A stretch of DNA of 64,000 bases from Hirudinaria manillensis (Eukaryota; Annelida; Clitellata; Hirudinida; Hirudinidae), in the NCBI GenBank assembly GCA_034509925.1, contig CM067534.1, positions 1,153,501 through 1,217,500 of the forward strand. Direction: 5' to 3'. Below, in pieces: positions 44,760 through 55,199 of this stretch. The notes below the pieces were generated by a model. That model searched no databases and was not told the origin of the DNA. It saw only the letters and a program-made list of their open reading frames with translations. Numbering within the stretch: position 1 is the stretch's first letter; every line of letters starts with the position of its first letter. Both the position numbers and the translations under genes were made by a program.

Positions 44760-45725
44760 ACCGGAGAATTGATTAACAACATTTTGTCTTTATGAAATCC
44801 GTTTTGAAATATTCATTGCATGGCACTCTAGTAGAACCGGATACTTTACATTGCGACCTTATGTAGTATTTGTACTTGAGTACTGGCCTCAAGTCTGATT
44901 AACACAACCCACCCTAACCCTAAACCCACCCGTCGGGGGTGACAAATTGGGGACATAAATTACAGATAGGTGTGGTTTTTAGGTTATTTGTTTATTATAT
45001 TTTGGAGCGATAATGTTATTGATGTTGTTATTGTTATTGATGTTGTTGATTTCCAGAGTGGCACGAAAACATTTGTCTTTATTTTCTGCAACTTCACCTC
45101 CTTTTACAACAACATCGTGCTATCATTTTTCAACTCTTTTCTTTTAGCTTTTACAAACGCAACCCACGAGCTTCGTCATCGTCATCATCATCATCGTAAT
45201 CAGTATCTATTCTCAATTTAAGTTAATAAAACATAAAAATGCGTTTAAATGTATAAATGAAAATTAATAATAATTATAATTAATAGTAAAACTCATCGAA
45301 ACAGACCAATACTTAACCAGCATTTAATCTTTTTCAAATCATTTATTTAGCGCTCATTTCCAATTATTACCCGAAACCATTTGCTCCAAACTGGAAAAGT
45401 CAAGAAAACGTCTGAAAATAATTTAACCAATTACTAATTTATTATTTCTTTTTATTAATGAATAATTAATTAATAACTTCAGAACCATTTCTAATAAAAA
45501 GATAACAAAGAAATGTAAACATTCACCATCTCAAAATGATTGCAACCCGTAAACTGAACTTTCAACTTTGACCTTTCCTTAGGCCGACTAAAGCTATGAA
45601 CCTGTTTGACCTCATTTCCACAGCTAAGACTCCATCATCGACCGAATTGTTTTGTTTCTATCGTTAGTCGTACCTGGCGTGTGTGCGTTGACATCGTCGT
45701 CGTCGTCTTCGCCGTCATCCTTTCG
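44760..45725. other. Intergenic DNA without a supported gene
   Basis: A GC-richer patch (44820-44950) contains CCCACC/CCTAACCC words. The 83-codon frame at 44970-45221 is Val/Ile/Phe-rich with no recognised family. TTTGACC and TTGACC half-sites cluster at 45565-45612. Confidence 0.4.

Positions 45726-45781
<56 letters not shown>
45726..45781 (+). repeat. (CAAT)14 tetranucleotide tract
   Basis: Fourteen uninterrupted CAAT/TCAA units. Confidence 0.97.
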
Positions 45782-45799
45782 CCACTTAATTAAATACCA

Positions 45800-46860
45800 A
45801 CCTTTAACCTAAAATTACAAAATTTAGTTCTACAATTACTATAACTACTAATATCATAAATAATAATAAAAATAATAATAGTAATAACTATAATAATAAT
45901 AATAATAACTTTAAAATTAGTTTAAATAATCATGTCAAAAATACCAATAGAGTTGACCTTTCTTCTGTTCATTTAAAATTTTCATTATTAAGAAAAAGAA
46001 TTTTTTTTAATAATGAAATAAATAAAACTTATTTTCCATAAAAATTTAAATTTAATAATCCCACTTAAGCCTTTTCTGAATTTAATACCTATTTTTAAGA
46101 ACTTATAATAAAAACTTAAATTCTATTTATTTATTTATTTATTTAATTATTTATTCATCTATTTGGAGACACCAAAATTAACAACACCATACAAATTGGA
46201 AAACCAAGGAGGGAACCTATTATAAATATCATAAATATCAATAGGACAAAGGATAGATGACTTAAGATTTCTTTAATTTTTTAAACAATTTAAGCTTAAA
46301 AATGTTTAAAATTATATTAATTTATATTATTAAATCACACTATTATCGATAACTATATTATTCGCGAAATATATTTAAATATAAATTTTATGGCATTTAA
46401 ATAAGATTTTTAGTAAAATAATCTCTAAAGAAAAATCAATATCAATGTATAAATTATAAACAGGAAAATTATAAATCTTAAAATTTACTAAATGTTTATG
46501 GGATAAATAAACAATTATTATTATTTTTAATTTAAATTAAATTTAAAATTTTTCAGTGTACCGGTATGAAATAATATAGGAATAGAAAGATAGAAATAAA
46601 TAATAATAATAATAATAATTATAGCAAATATATTTAATCCAATATTTTGTTAATATTATGTTTTATATAATTATTTAATTGATATAATGTCTTGTAATTG
46701 TTATCAAAACTTTTACTGATGACGTCAAATTATTTAAAATTAATTATTAAATGTTAAAATAATTTAATTAAGTATTAATTTTAAAAATATTTATTAAGCG
46801 ATATGCCTCACTAAATATAATTTGAGTTGTTATAAATTATAACATCAATAAAAATAAAAT
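45800..46860. other. AT-rich noncoding DNA
   Basis: A/T-dominated, with TTTA units at 46123-46154 and a lone perfect CRE TGACGTCA at 46720-46727 in otherwise AT-rich sequence. Confidence 0.55.
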
Positions 46861-46866
46861 TATATC

Positions 46867-46981
46867 TTTTAAAATAAATATAAATTAAATTTTAAAATAA
46901 ATATAAATTAAATTTTAAAATAAATATAAATTAAATTTTAAAATAAATATAAATTAAATTTTAAAATAAATATAAATTAAA
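46867..46981. repeat. 23-bp AT-only minisatellite, five exact copies
   Basis: The unit TTTTAAAATAAATATAAATT followed by AAA is repeated five times without a change at 46867, 46890, 46913, 46936 and 46959. It contains only A and T, and TTTTAAAA within it is palindromic. Perfect identity points to recent amplification. Confidence 0.97.
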
Positions 46982-47477
46982 TTAAATATTAAATGAAATA
47001 TCAAAAGATGTTTTCATCTCATGGGAAGTGAAATAAATTCATTCTGAGTCCCTTTCTTGTGGAATTTAAAAGACGATTATAAATAATTTAAATTGTTGAA
47101 ACAAGTAAAATATTTTTAATTTTATTTTTTAATTTTATTTCAGTTTTATTGTAAAAGATTGTAATTATTATATAATAATTAACATTATTATAACTATATT
47201 ATTTTATATTAATTATTATTATTATTAAGTCATGATTTGCATTGGTTAATAATTATAAATGTTAGTCATATATTGTTATTTTAAATTGGAAATTATAAAA
47301 ATATAATTTTAAAAGGTAAAGTTGCTAACATAAATCAGTGTTTGAATATAATAGTAATTATTGGGAAAATGAATAATATTATTTTATTAAATAATTACAT
47401 CCATATAATATCTTTAAATATAAATTTTATTGCTTTGAAAAAAGATTTCTAATTTCTCTAAAAGGCAAGTATAATGA

Positions 47478-47496
47478 TTAATATTATTATTAATAT

Positions 47497-47547
<51 letters not shown>

Positions 47548-47850
47548 CCAAATTAATGTTAAACTCTCCTGCAATCCAGAATCAATACATTTTTCAACAA
47601 TTTAATTGAAAATGTTTAAATGCATTTGCAATAAATAACAATAACAATAATAAATCTATTAAATCAATCTAATGGCCAAACATTTAATTCTATGTAAAGA
47701 TTAAAAGCAATAAATTTTCACAACAATAAAAAAATGAATAAATTTATTAATAATAAATAATAATAACATTTGACATTTAAACAAGAAATCCATTAAATTT
47801 AAACGGTACTAATATTATAAAATTTTTATATAATAGTAATAATAATAATG

Positions 47851-47893
<43 letters not shown>

Positions 47894-48156
47894 TAATAAA
47901 CCTTTAATATAGTTTTTTTAAAGAGTGAAGACAATAAATTTTACCAATATTAAAAAATGTGTTTACAATAGATAAACAGAATTAATCCGCAATAATAAAC
48001 CTTTTGTTTTTTTTAAATAATTATTTAATAAATAATAGTAAGAGTAACAATAACAATAATTATTATTACTATTAATATTAGTACTAATATTATTAAATTT
48101 ATTTATATATTGGTAATAAACATAAAAATAAATATATTAATAATAATAATAATAAC

Positions 48157-48192
<36 letters not shown>

Positions 48193-48408
48193 CCTTTAAG
48201 ATGGTCGCTCTTGTAAAGAATGAAGACAGTAAGTTTCAATCTAAATACTCCGCCAAGTAATCACAGGAGGTTTGGCAAAAGCAAGTCTTCATTTATCTTT
48301 TCCTGCTTGAGGCAGTAAAACTTGGTTTTGTCTCGAAAGAAATGTTTTTTATGGACTCAAATAATAATAATAATAATGACAATAATAATAACAATAATAA
48401 TAACAATA

Positions 48409-48462
<54 letters not shown>

Positions 48463-48465
48463 TTT
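47478..48465 (+). repeat. Diverged tandem units of about 250-300 bp carrying AAT microsatellites
   Basis: Three related segments start near 47639, 47887 and 48183. Each has AAT or AACAAT repeats, then AATAAAYCTWTTAA-like sequence, then AAAGA..GAAGACAATAAATTTT-like sequence; a fragment of the start recurs at 47990-48006. ATT or AAT tracts lie at 47513-47547, 47833-47890, 48140-48190 and 48360-48462. This looks like a locally duplicated repeat-bearing unit. Confidence 0.55.
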
Positions 48466-49260
48466 GAATAAATAACTACATCGTCTTATAAAACATTCGA
48501 GATTCTGTCTTCTGCTCTTTTCGCGGCGTTCTTTTTTGTTTTCGTTTGAAGATTTGAAAAATGGATATTTATGTGCTTTTACAATTTAATGGTCTGACTG
48601 TAAATTTTGCAATTCTATGGGCACATGTCTTTATTATTATTGTTATTATTATTATTATTGGTTTTATTTTCAATAAAATAACATATTCTCTTAAAATAAA
48701 AACAAATAATAAAAGCTTATTATACCTATCTGATTTATTTATTTACTTATTATTTAATTTTAATTCAAATTCATTATTAATTTAAAAAATAAAATGAATC
48801 TAAATGTTTTCCTGTGAAATGTTTTCATAATTTATTTTAAATACATTCTTAAAATAACTGTCATGAATTTTACAAAATCGTAAAATGTTTTATTGGAAGA
48901 ATTGGAAGTCCATTAAATGTCAAATAGTATTAAAGTGATTAATTTTAAATTAAATAATAAATGGCCCTAAATTGATTATTACGATTTTGGACCTTTTGTA
49001 CTACCTGTAGCAATTTGATGATGACGACGACTACGATGATGATTATGTTGGCACTGATAACGCTCCTGCTGATATTGACCATTATATGGTTTTAACGAAA
49101 TTAATCCAGCTATCAAGAAGTGATTTTTCGAACGACGATGATGATGATGATGATTCCTATTACAACGATGAGTCATGAGGAAAATCTTTAAAATCAGAAC
49201 ATCTATAAATTCAGAAAGTCATTACAATCAAAAAATCTTTAAAAACCAGAAAATCTTGAA
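48466..49260. other. AT-rich DNA without a supported gene
   Basis: Frames at 48561-48785 and 48979-49176 are Ile/Asn- or His/Arg-rich, the latter from a GAT/GAC tract on the opposite strand (49015-49055 and 49133-49152). Confidence 0.45.
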
Positions 49261-49261
49261 A

Positions 49262-49432
49262 ACAAAAAAAAAAATTAAAATAAAATCGTCCCGGAAAAGA
49301 GGGAGCCACTTCTCCGTAGGACATGGAGCGATCCTCAGCGATGCAGAAGGAACACAGAAGAAGCGCATCCGTTACTGGATGGATGAGACCATGATCGCCT
49401 GCTTTGCCAGCCTGCATTTGGCGGGAAAATGA
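49262..49432 (+). CDS. Candidate exon/ORF fragment with an E2F site at its end
   Basis: The GC-richer part of an 85-codon frame (49175-49432, GTG start). After a Lys/Ile-rich AT part it reads SSRKRGSHFSVGHGAILSDA and continues with mixed composition to FASLHLAGK and TGA. No family is recognised. The last codons lie over TTTGGCGGGAAA (49417-49428), a perfect E2F site, so the island may be a promoter rather than an exon. Confidence 0.15.
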   Translation, partial: TKKKIKIKSSRKRGSHFSVGHGAILSDAEGTQKKRIRYWMDETMIACFASLHLAGK

Positions 49433-49928
49433 TTGAGAGAAGAGGGTGCACGAGAAGGTGAGAAGAGAGAGTAAAGGAATGATCTTCCATTAGCTTTTCG
49501 AAAGCTGAGCAGCTCCTAGCTGTCTTGCTTCTATGATTCCAGCTCTAGCTATTGAACCCGGCTTTGTCAGTTGTTTTTGTTGTTGTTGATTTTGATGTTT
49601 TGATCTCATTAATATTCATGTAAAGGGGTGGTGTCTTATCAAGGCACAGCTTGCATTCATCAGTCATAAACACGTCCGTCGGTTAGTACCATCGAGCGTA
49701 CGATGGTCGAAATGAGATTGACATCGTGGACGTTGTTTGTCAAAAAAAGTAATGAAATAAAGAAGAGTCTATGGACAGATTAGTCTCTTCACGACCGTCA
49801 TCTATGACCATTCGGGACTTTAAAAGTGGAACATTTTCGAAGAATTTTCCTACTCACCTAACGACCACTACAGAGGTTTCTATGTTGAGATTTGTCCCAG
49901 CGCTCGCTCACACATGCACGCAGGCAAA

Positions 49929-50020
49929 TACACGCATGTGCGCACACATGCATACAGTCAGAGGCTGACAGACACACATACAGGCAGAGCGAGAGAGAGA
50001 GAGAAAGGGAGAGAGAGTGG
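49929..50020. repeat. Z-DNA-prone alternating tract followed by a GA tract
   Basis: 49929-49956 is 28 bp of strict pyrimidine/purine alternation (including CATGTGCGCACACATG), which favours Z-DNA. 49989-50017 is a purine-only GAGA/GAAAGGGA run that could form triplex DNA or bind GAGA-type factors. They lie 32 bp apart. Confidence 0.65.
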
Positions 50021-50215
50021 CCTTCAATACATAAATATAAGCTCCGTGCACTGAAATGTTTCGCTCGCTCAATACTTGAGTCAGTTGTTGTTGTTGTTTA
50101 CTTCGTGCTACACATGGAGACAAAGACAGCGAGAAATAACAATAAAAGGTTCTTAAATTTCCAAGTTAAATTTATTTAATTTCACTTTAATAATTAATTA
50201 ATCGGATGAATTGAT

Positions 50216-50290
50216 CGGTGAAGGAATGAATGAATGATTGATTGATTGATGGAAGGAACGAAGGAAGGAAGGAATGAACGAATGAAGTGC
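50216..50290 (+). repeat. Mixed GAAT/GATT/GGAA tetranucleotide array
   Basis: Consecutive blocks of TGAA, TGAT, GGAA and CGAA units that change by one base between blocks. Confidence 0.75.
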
Positions 50291-51005
50291 AAGGCCATCG
50301 GGATACAGCAACGTATTTTGATTTTCCAATGAGATTTTGATCTTCATTTTCTGAGGACGTTGCCATCAGGACGTCCGACATTGCTGTGAGTTGAAAACAA
50401 ATTGCTTTTATGAATCAGTTCTGACCAGGAAATGGTATGTTTTTTAAGATATTTCATTGGAAATAATGATAATTAATAAATCTAATATTTGTAAAAAGAA
50501 ATAAAATATCTTGTAAATAAATGTCTTTGAGCATTTTAATTACCATTATTATGTCTTTTTAGTCAATACCACTTGGAAAATTTATGATGTTTCAAATTTT
50601 ACAAACCTATTTAAATGAAAAGTGATTTAATAATTACCTTATGGCATGTTTGCTTAGTTGATAGAAATGAATTTACATACAAATGATTTTGGTTGTAAAA
50701 TATATTCTATTAACATTCAAAACCAATAATTTTGAATCAAATTTTGCCCAGAAATAATCTATTTTAAAATCGACAAGAATTAATCATGAAATAATTAAAT
50801 TAATATGCTATTATTCTTAAAATGCAACTTAAAATAAACATCTTGGCTGCCACGAACGCCTGGTGAATGCTACAGAATTTTTGGAACACTCTGACGAACG
50901 AAATGTAAATTACTTTTAAATATTTATCAAACCTTTTCCATCGCAAATTAACAGAACACTTTTATTAATAACAAAACTTAATGAATTATTAATTCTATAA
51001 ATTAA

Positions 51006-51074
51006 ACAATTTAAATGTTAAAACGCGATTTTATTAAATTATTTGAAATATCATAAAACCACCCGAATATGTGC
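51006..51074 (+). repeat. Dispersed repeat copy A (about 70 bp)
   Basis: It shares about 85-90% identity by hand alignment with 52442-52511, including ACAATTTAAATGTTAAAAC, CGATTTTATTAAA and AAAACCACCCGAAT. Flanks do not align, so this is a short dispersed element rather than a tandem unit. Confidence 0.7.
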
Positions 51075-52441
51075 TTATAATGGTGTTTTATATTTCATTC
51101 GGGGATATTGGGGTAAAATCATAAAATACTACATCAGTAATTTTTGCAACAATTAACAATTCTGTTTATTACAGAACGACAAAAATAATAATATTAATAA
51201 TAATAATAATAAGTAATATTAATAGTATTTACTTGCTAACAATTATTAGTACTTTTAAAAAGTGAAATTGACGTATGTTATATTAAGCTTCCAATCCTTT
51301 ATTGTTTTGAAATATTATTAACTAATATGGCATATAAATATAAATATTCATCTTGTTACTGCAAACATTACATACATATAAGGAGATCATGGTATATTTA
51401 GGACAAAAATTAAATTTATTATTATTTCTAAAATATAAAAAAAAGCAAAAAAACAACTAAAATTATATAACTAAGTATCATCAAACTATATAATTAGATA
51501 TTATTAATAATGATGGTTTAATGATTCTATTTTGTGGGAATATTATCTACCAAAGGCTTATAAAAGATTACAAATTAATGCAAGTAATAATCTTAAAATG
51601 TTCTAATAAGTTATGGTCTCTATGTAGTGTATGTGGGGTATAGTAATGTTTTGACTTATTCGATTGTATATTATAATATTTATATAATTACGAGCAAGTA
51701 TATTTTTCTATCTATATTGTATTTCAATGTTTTATTTATTTTGTACATATTGATGCTAGGAATATTTAGCCAATTTTTTAGAAATATTTCTTCAATTTAT
51801 AAATATAATATAAATATAGTGCTAGAATAATAATTATTATATAATAATGTAATGGTAATAATGCAATGATATATGAAATTATATTTGAAATAATAGTTAG
51901 AAATTATATTAAGTTATTGTTTCCTTTCTTTAAAAAATAGATTTGGAATAATTTCATTCAATAACGTTGACGACATAATAATAATAATAATAATAACAAT
52001 ATATTACAAATATTATCAAATATATAAAATAGTATTAATAATGCATTAATACATAATTCGTATTTTATCTACACGTCTAATTGCATTTCCCATGATTAAG
52101 GTTTAACTATGATATATATTTAACTTTATTATTACGTAAACGAAAAAATAAATTAATCCGTAACTACATATAATTCATTTAAACGCAAATTTATTTCAAT
52201 ATTTTTCCTTTATATTTCTTTATTTTTTTGACCACTTAAAGTTTTTTAAATGATTCTATATTTTACAGATAATTTAATTATTTTATTTACTGTAAATAAT
52301 ACTAAATTCTAACAATTTTTCAACTTAATGCAAGCAACTTAATTTCCAGGAAGATGTCTCTATACATATATTTAAATATATTTATAAGTCATATCATTTC
52401 CATATATATATAGATATATATATATATATGTTATACAATTG

Positions 52442-52511
52442 ACAATTTAAATGTTAAAACACGATTTTATTAAATAATTTTAAAATATTCTAAAACCACC
52501 CGAATGTGTGC
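52442..52511 (+). repeat. Dispersed repeat copy B (about 70 bp)
   Basis: Partner of 51006-51074 in the same orientation, 1.4 kb away, with one single-base length difference and several substitutions. Confidence 0.7.
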
Positions 52512-52701
52512 ATTATATTTAGATTCGGCATTCATTTTAAGAAGCGAATTTCTTTATCATAATTTCTTAAACGGATAACCAAATACTATTCGTCAGTATA
52601 TATATATGAATATATAGTATATATAAATGTATATATTTACATATTGGAATAAATATATATATATATTTGAATAAAAAAGATATATATTTTTATTTTTGCA
52701 G

Positions 52702-52776
52702 ACAACACGGGATTTTCATAGGAAAAGTTTTTGGAATATTTCCACCGTTAAAATGACGAATAGCTGGAGAAATTAG
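52702..52776 (+). CDS. Possible terminal exon, 24 codons, unknown
   Basis: A T-rich tract ending TTTTTGCAG (AG at 52700-52701) precedes a frame encoding TTRDFHRKSFWNISTVKMTN then SWRN and TAG. A second frame over the same stretch (QHGIFIGKVFGIFPPLK) is also open for 17 codons. The mixed composition is unusual here, and AATAAA follows near 52838. It is short, so chance is likely. Confidence 0.12.
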   Translation, partial: TTRDFHRKSFWNISTVKMTNSWRN

Positions 52777-53082
52777 AAACGAAAACAGAAGCAAGGAAGA
52801 AGAAGCATTGATAAGTATGTAAATAATGTTATCAATAAAAACATGAATATAAATAATATACATATATTTGTATTTATATGTGCAATATTAGTATTTATGA
52901 TAGGTAATAATTTTTTAAAGTAATTATAATCGTTATTATAATTATTACTATTGCTATTATTATTGTTATTGTGGTCGTTATTGTTATCATTAATTTGGAA
53001 TAATTAGTAGGAATTTATTCATGAATAACAGTTTTTATCATAACTGTGATGTAACTTGTATATATTATATATTACATAACCC

Positions 53083-53337
53083 ATATATTACTATATAATA
53101 TATTACTATATAATATATTACTATATGTCGCTGTATAATTATTTGATATATTAAACGTTTAATAAAACCTATAAGTTTTTTAAATAATAATTTCAAATTA
53201 AAATGAATTACGGATATAATCTTAATAATTAAAAACATTAATTATTATTAAATATTAATTTAATAATATTATATTTATTAAATATTAATAATAATATTTA
53301 ATAATATTATATTTATTAAATATTAATAATAATATTT
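53083..53337. repeat. AT-only tandem repeats of 15 bp and 38 bp
   Basis: 53083-53126 has three copies of ATATATTACTATATA (last base changed in copy 3). 53261-53337 has two exact copies of a 38-bp unit starting TAATAATATTATATTTATTA. Confidence 0.9.
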
Positions 53338-53439
53338 TTAAACACTTGTTTAATTCTAAATTTTTTGCGAACAAAATTTTATTAAAATTTTTATACAGCA
53401 TTATATGAAGGTTATTATTAACATTACTATAGCTATCTT

Positions 53440-53440
53440 A

Positions 53441-53488
<48 letters not shown>
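53440..53488 (+). repeat. (ATT)n microsatellite
   Basis: About 15 pure ATT triplets. Confidence 0.95.
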
Positions 53489-53490
<2 letters not shown>

Positions 53491-53561
53491 GTATTAGTAT
53501 TAGCAATTTTATTTCATTAATAACAATATTTTAGCCAAATATTTTCTAATATTATTTAAAA

Positions 53562-53686
53562 CCGCCATTTCTTCAGTCAGATGACGTCAAACCATATCAA
53601 CGTCCAATTGCCGGAAGGGTCTGTTATCGCGCCATCTGACGACTTTCGTTTTGTTTTCAAGTCCATGTTTCCTGCTTATGCCAGGT
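53562..53686 (+). promoter_or_regulatory. TATA-less promoter-like island with splice donor
   Basis: CCGCCATTTC (53562-53571, YY1-type), TGACGTCA (53582-53589, perfect CRE), CCGGAAG (53611-53617, ETS) and GCGCCATCTG (53629-53638) occur in 77 bp, then an ATG at 53665 and CCAG|GTAAAT (GT at 53685-53686). This order is typical of ubiquitous animal promoters with a short first exon. A longer frame from ATG 53581 (36 codons, MTSNHINVQLPEGSVIAPSD then DFRFVFKSMFPAYAR) stays open to the donor, so an internal exon bounded by TTCTTCAG is an alternative reading. Confidence 0.4.
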
Positions 53687-54125
53687 AAATATGCGCTATA
53701 TAAATTATGTTACCTTAATCTTAATTATATTGCTGTTGTAACCCAGGTCATTGCAACATAAATAATTTATCGATCATCCCTCACAAGACAATTATTATAT
53801 TGTATAATTGAATTTTTATTTATATTTACATAATTATTGTGGTTAAGACACTCAATTGTTATGATATTTGACCGCAAACTATAAATTATCTCACCATAAT
53901 AAATATAAATTATGTTATTATAAATCGAAATTAGGATATCAAAGGTAGCAGTAAACCTAGTAATTTATATTAGTAATAAAATAGCAATTAAAGATTATTA
54001 AATATTTATGATAATATGCAATAATTCTAACTTTTATTGAAAAACAACATATTGATTAATAAGCAAGTCTAGCCAATGTTTTCAAAACTAGGCCAATCTT
54101 TCGCTATCGACATTGTAACGATGAC

Positions 54126-54245
54126 GACAACATCAACAACAATAACAACAGCAACAACAATAATAACATCAACAACAATAATAACAGCAACAACAATAAT
54201 AACATCAACAACATCAACAACAACATCACCTACAACAGCAGCAAT
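54126..54245 (+). repeat. CAA/AAT array with 18-bp units alternating in a 36-bp period
   Basis: AACAACAATAATAACATC (54153-54170 and 54189-54206) alternates with AACAACAATAATAACAGC (54171-54188). The 60-codon Thr/Ile/Ser frame is the repeat translation. Confidence 0.85.
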
Positions 54246-54296
54246 TGACCTTCGTTAACTAATCTTTTTCAAAATCGCCCTGTTATTGTTTTCGTC

Positions 54297-54385
54297 AGCG
54301 TCGTCGTCGTTATTGTTGCTGTTGTTGTTGTTGTTATTGTTGTCGTTTTTCGTCATCGTCGTTGTTGTTGTTACTGTTGTTGTTG
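54297..54385 (+). repeat. GTC/GTT triplet tract
   Basis: GTCGTCGTC, GTTGTTG and ATCGTCGTTG blocks, the complement-like mirror of the CAA array 50 bp upstream. CAACAA at 54126-54245 and GTTGTT here can base-pair, so the two tracts form a long imperfect inverted repeat. Confidence 0.8.
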
Positions 54386-54399
54386 ATCAAAGAAAAACC

Positions 54400-55080
54400 T
54401 TTGATTTACGATTCTTAGCTCCATAGAACTTTGAATCGAACAAATTAAATCTTTTTATGAAAATAAAACTGAAAAGAATTTCAAAGCTTAATAGTTCGTT
54501 AATGGATCCCCTTTTGATGTAAAATGAATTTTCATGAATTAGAATTAAAACATTGTATAAAAGTTTGTATAAAACACTTCTTTGTGAGAAAATGAAGTTG
54601 AATTTTAATGAATAGGAGTTACCAAATGTTGATAGAATTGTACTGTTCGAAGTACTCCACACGTATCCATAATCATACATCCACATGTACACATACATTC
54701 GTCTCTCCGCTCATCCATACATATGTATCGCAGACATATATTTCGTGATTTTGTGGCTTATTAATTAAATTTGATTTTTAAGATACTTGTACAAATCTTA
54801 ATAAAATTAAATTTATTATTAAACCAATCTAATTAAGAATTATCACCATTAAGAAAGTATACACTTGGTATACATGATACACATATTATTCTAAAGAAAT
54901 TACTGCTAGAAACAAAGCCATCAATTAACTTGTACAGCAGTTAACTGTGACCCAAAGTCTGTCGAAAACATGGCCAAAGAAATATAAATTATTCCTTCCA
55001 TGCTTTTCCATGTCCGTGTGTCTCTGATTCTCTGTTTGGTTGTTTGTCTTCATATGTCTGTCTTATGGAACTCTGCTAGC
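54400..55080. other. AT-rich DNA without a supported gene
   Basis: A 103-codon minus-strand frame (54387-54698) is Ser/Phe/Leu/Tyr-rich with no recognised family. Nothing else. Confidence 0.4.
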
Positions 55081-55081
55081 T

Positions 55082-55165
55082 CCATCCATCCATCCGTTCG
55101 TCCATCCATCTCTGCCTCCATTCGTCTGTCCATCCATCCGTTCGTCCATCCATCCATCCATACAT
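55082..55165 (+). repeat. ATCC array with GTTC variants
   Basis: A CATCCATCCGTTCGTCCATC block occurs twice (55083-55108 and 55132-55158). Confidence 0.85.
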
Positions 55166-55199
55166 CTATTATATTTGCGTCTTCAATGACCCACCTTTA

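Larger units (their letters stand above)
50400..54060. other. AT-rich noncoding DNA
   Basis: A/T-dominated apart from the separate entries at 51006, 52442, 52702, 53083, 53261, 53440 and 53562. It contains TATATA runs at 52400-52430 and 52595-52690. Confidence 0.55.
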
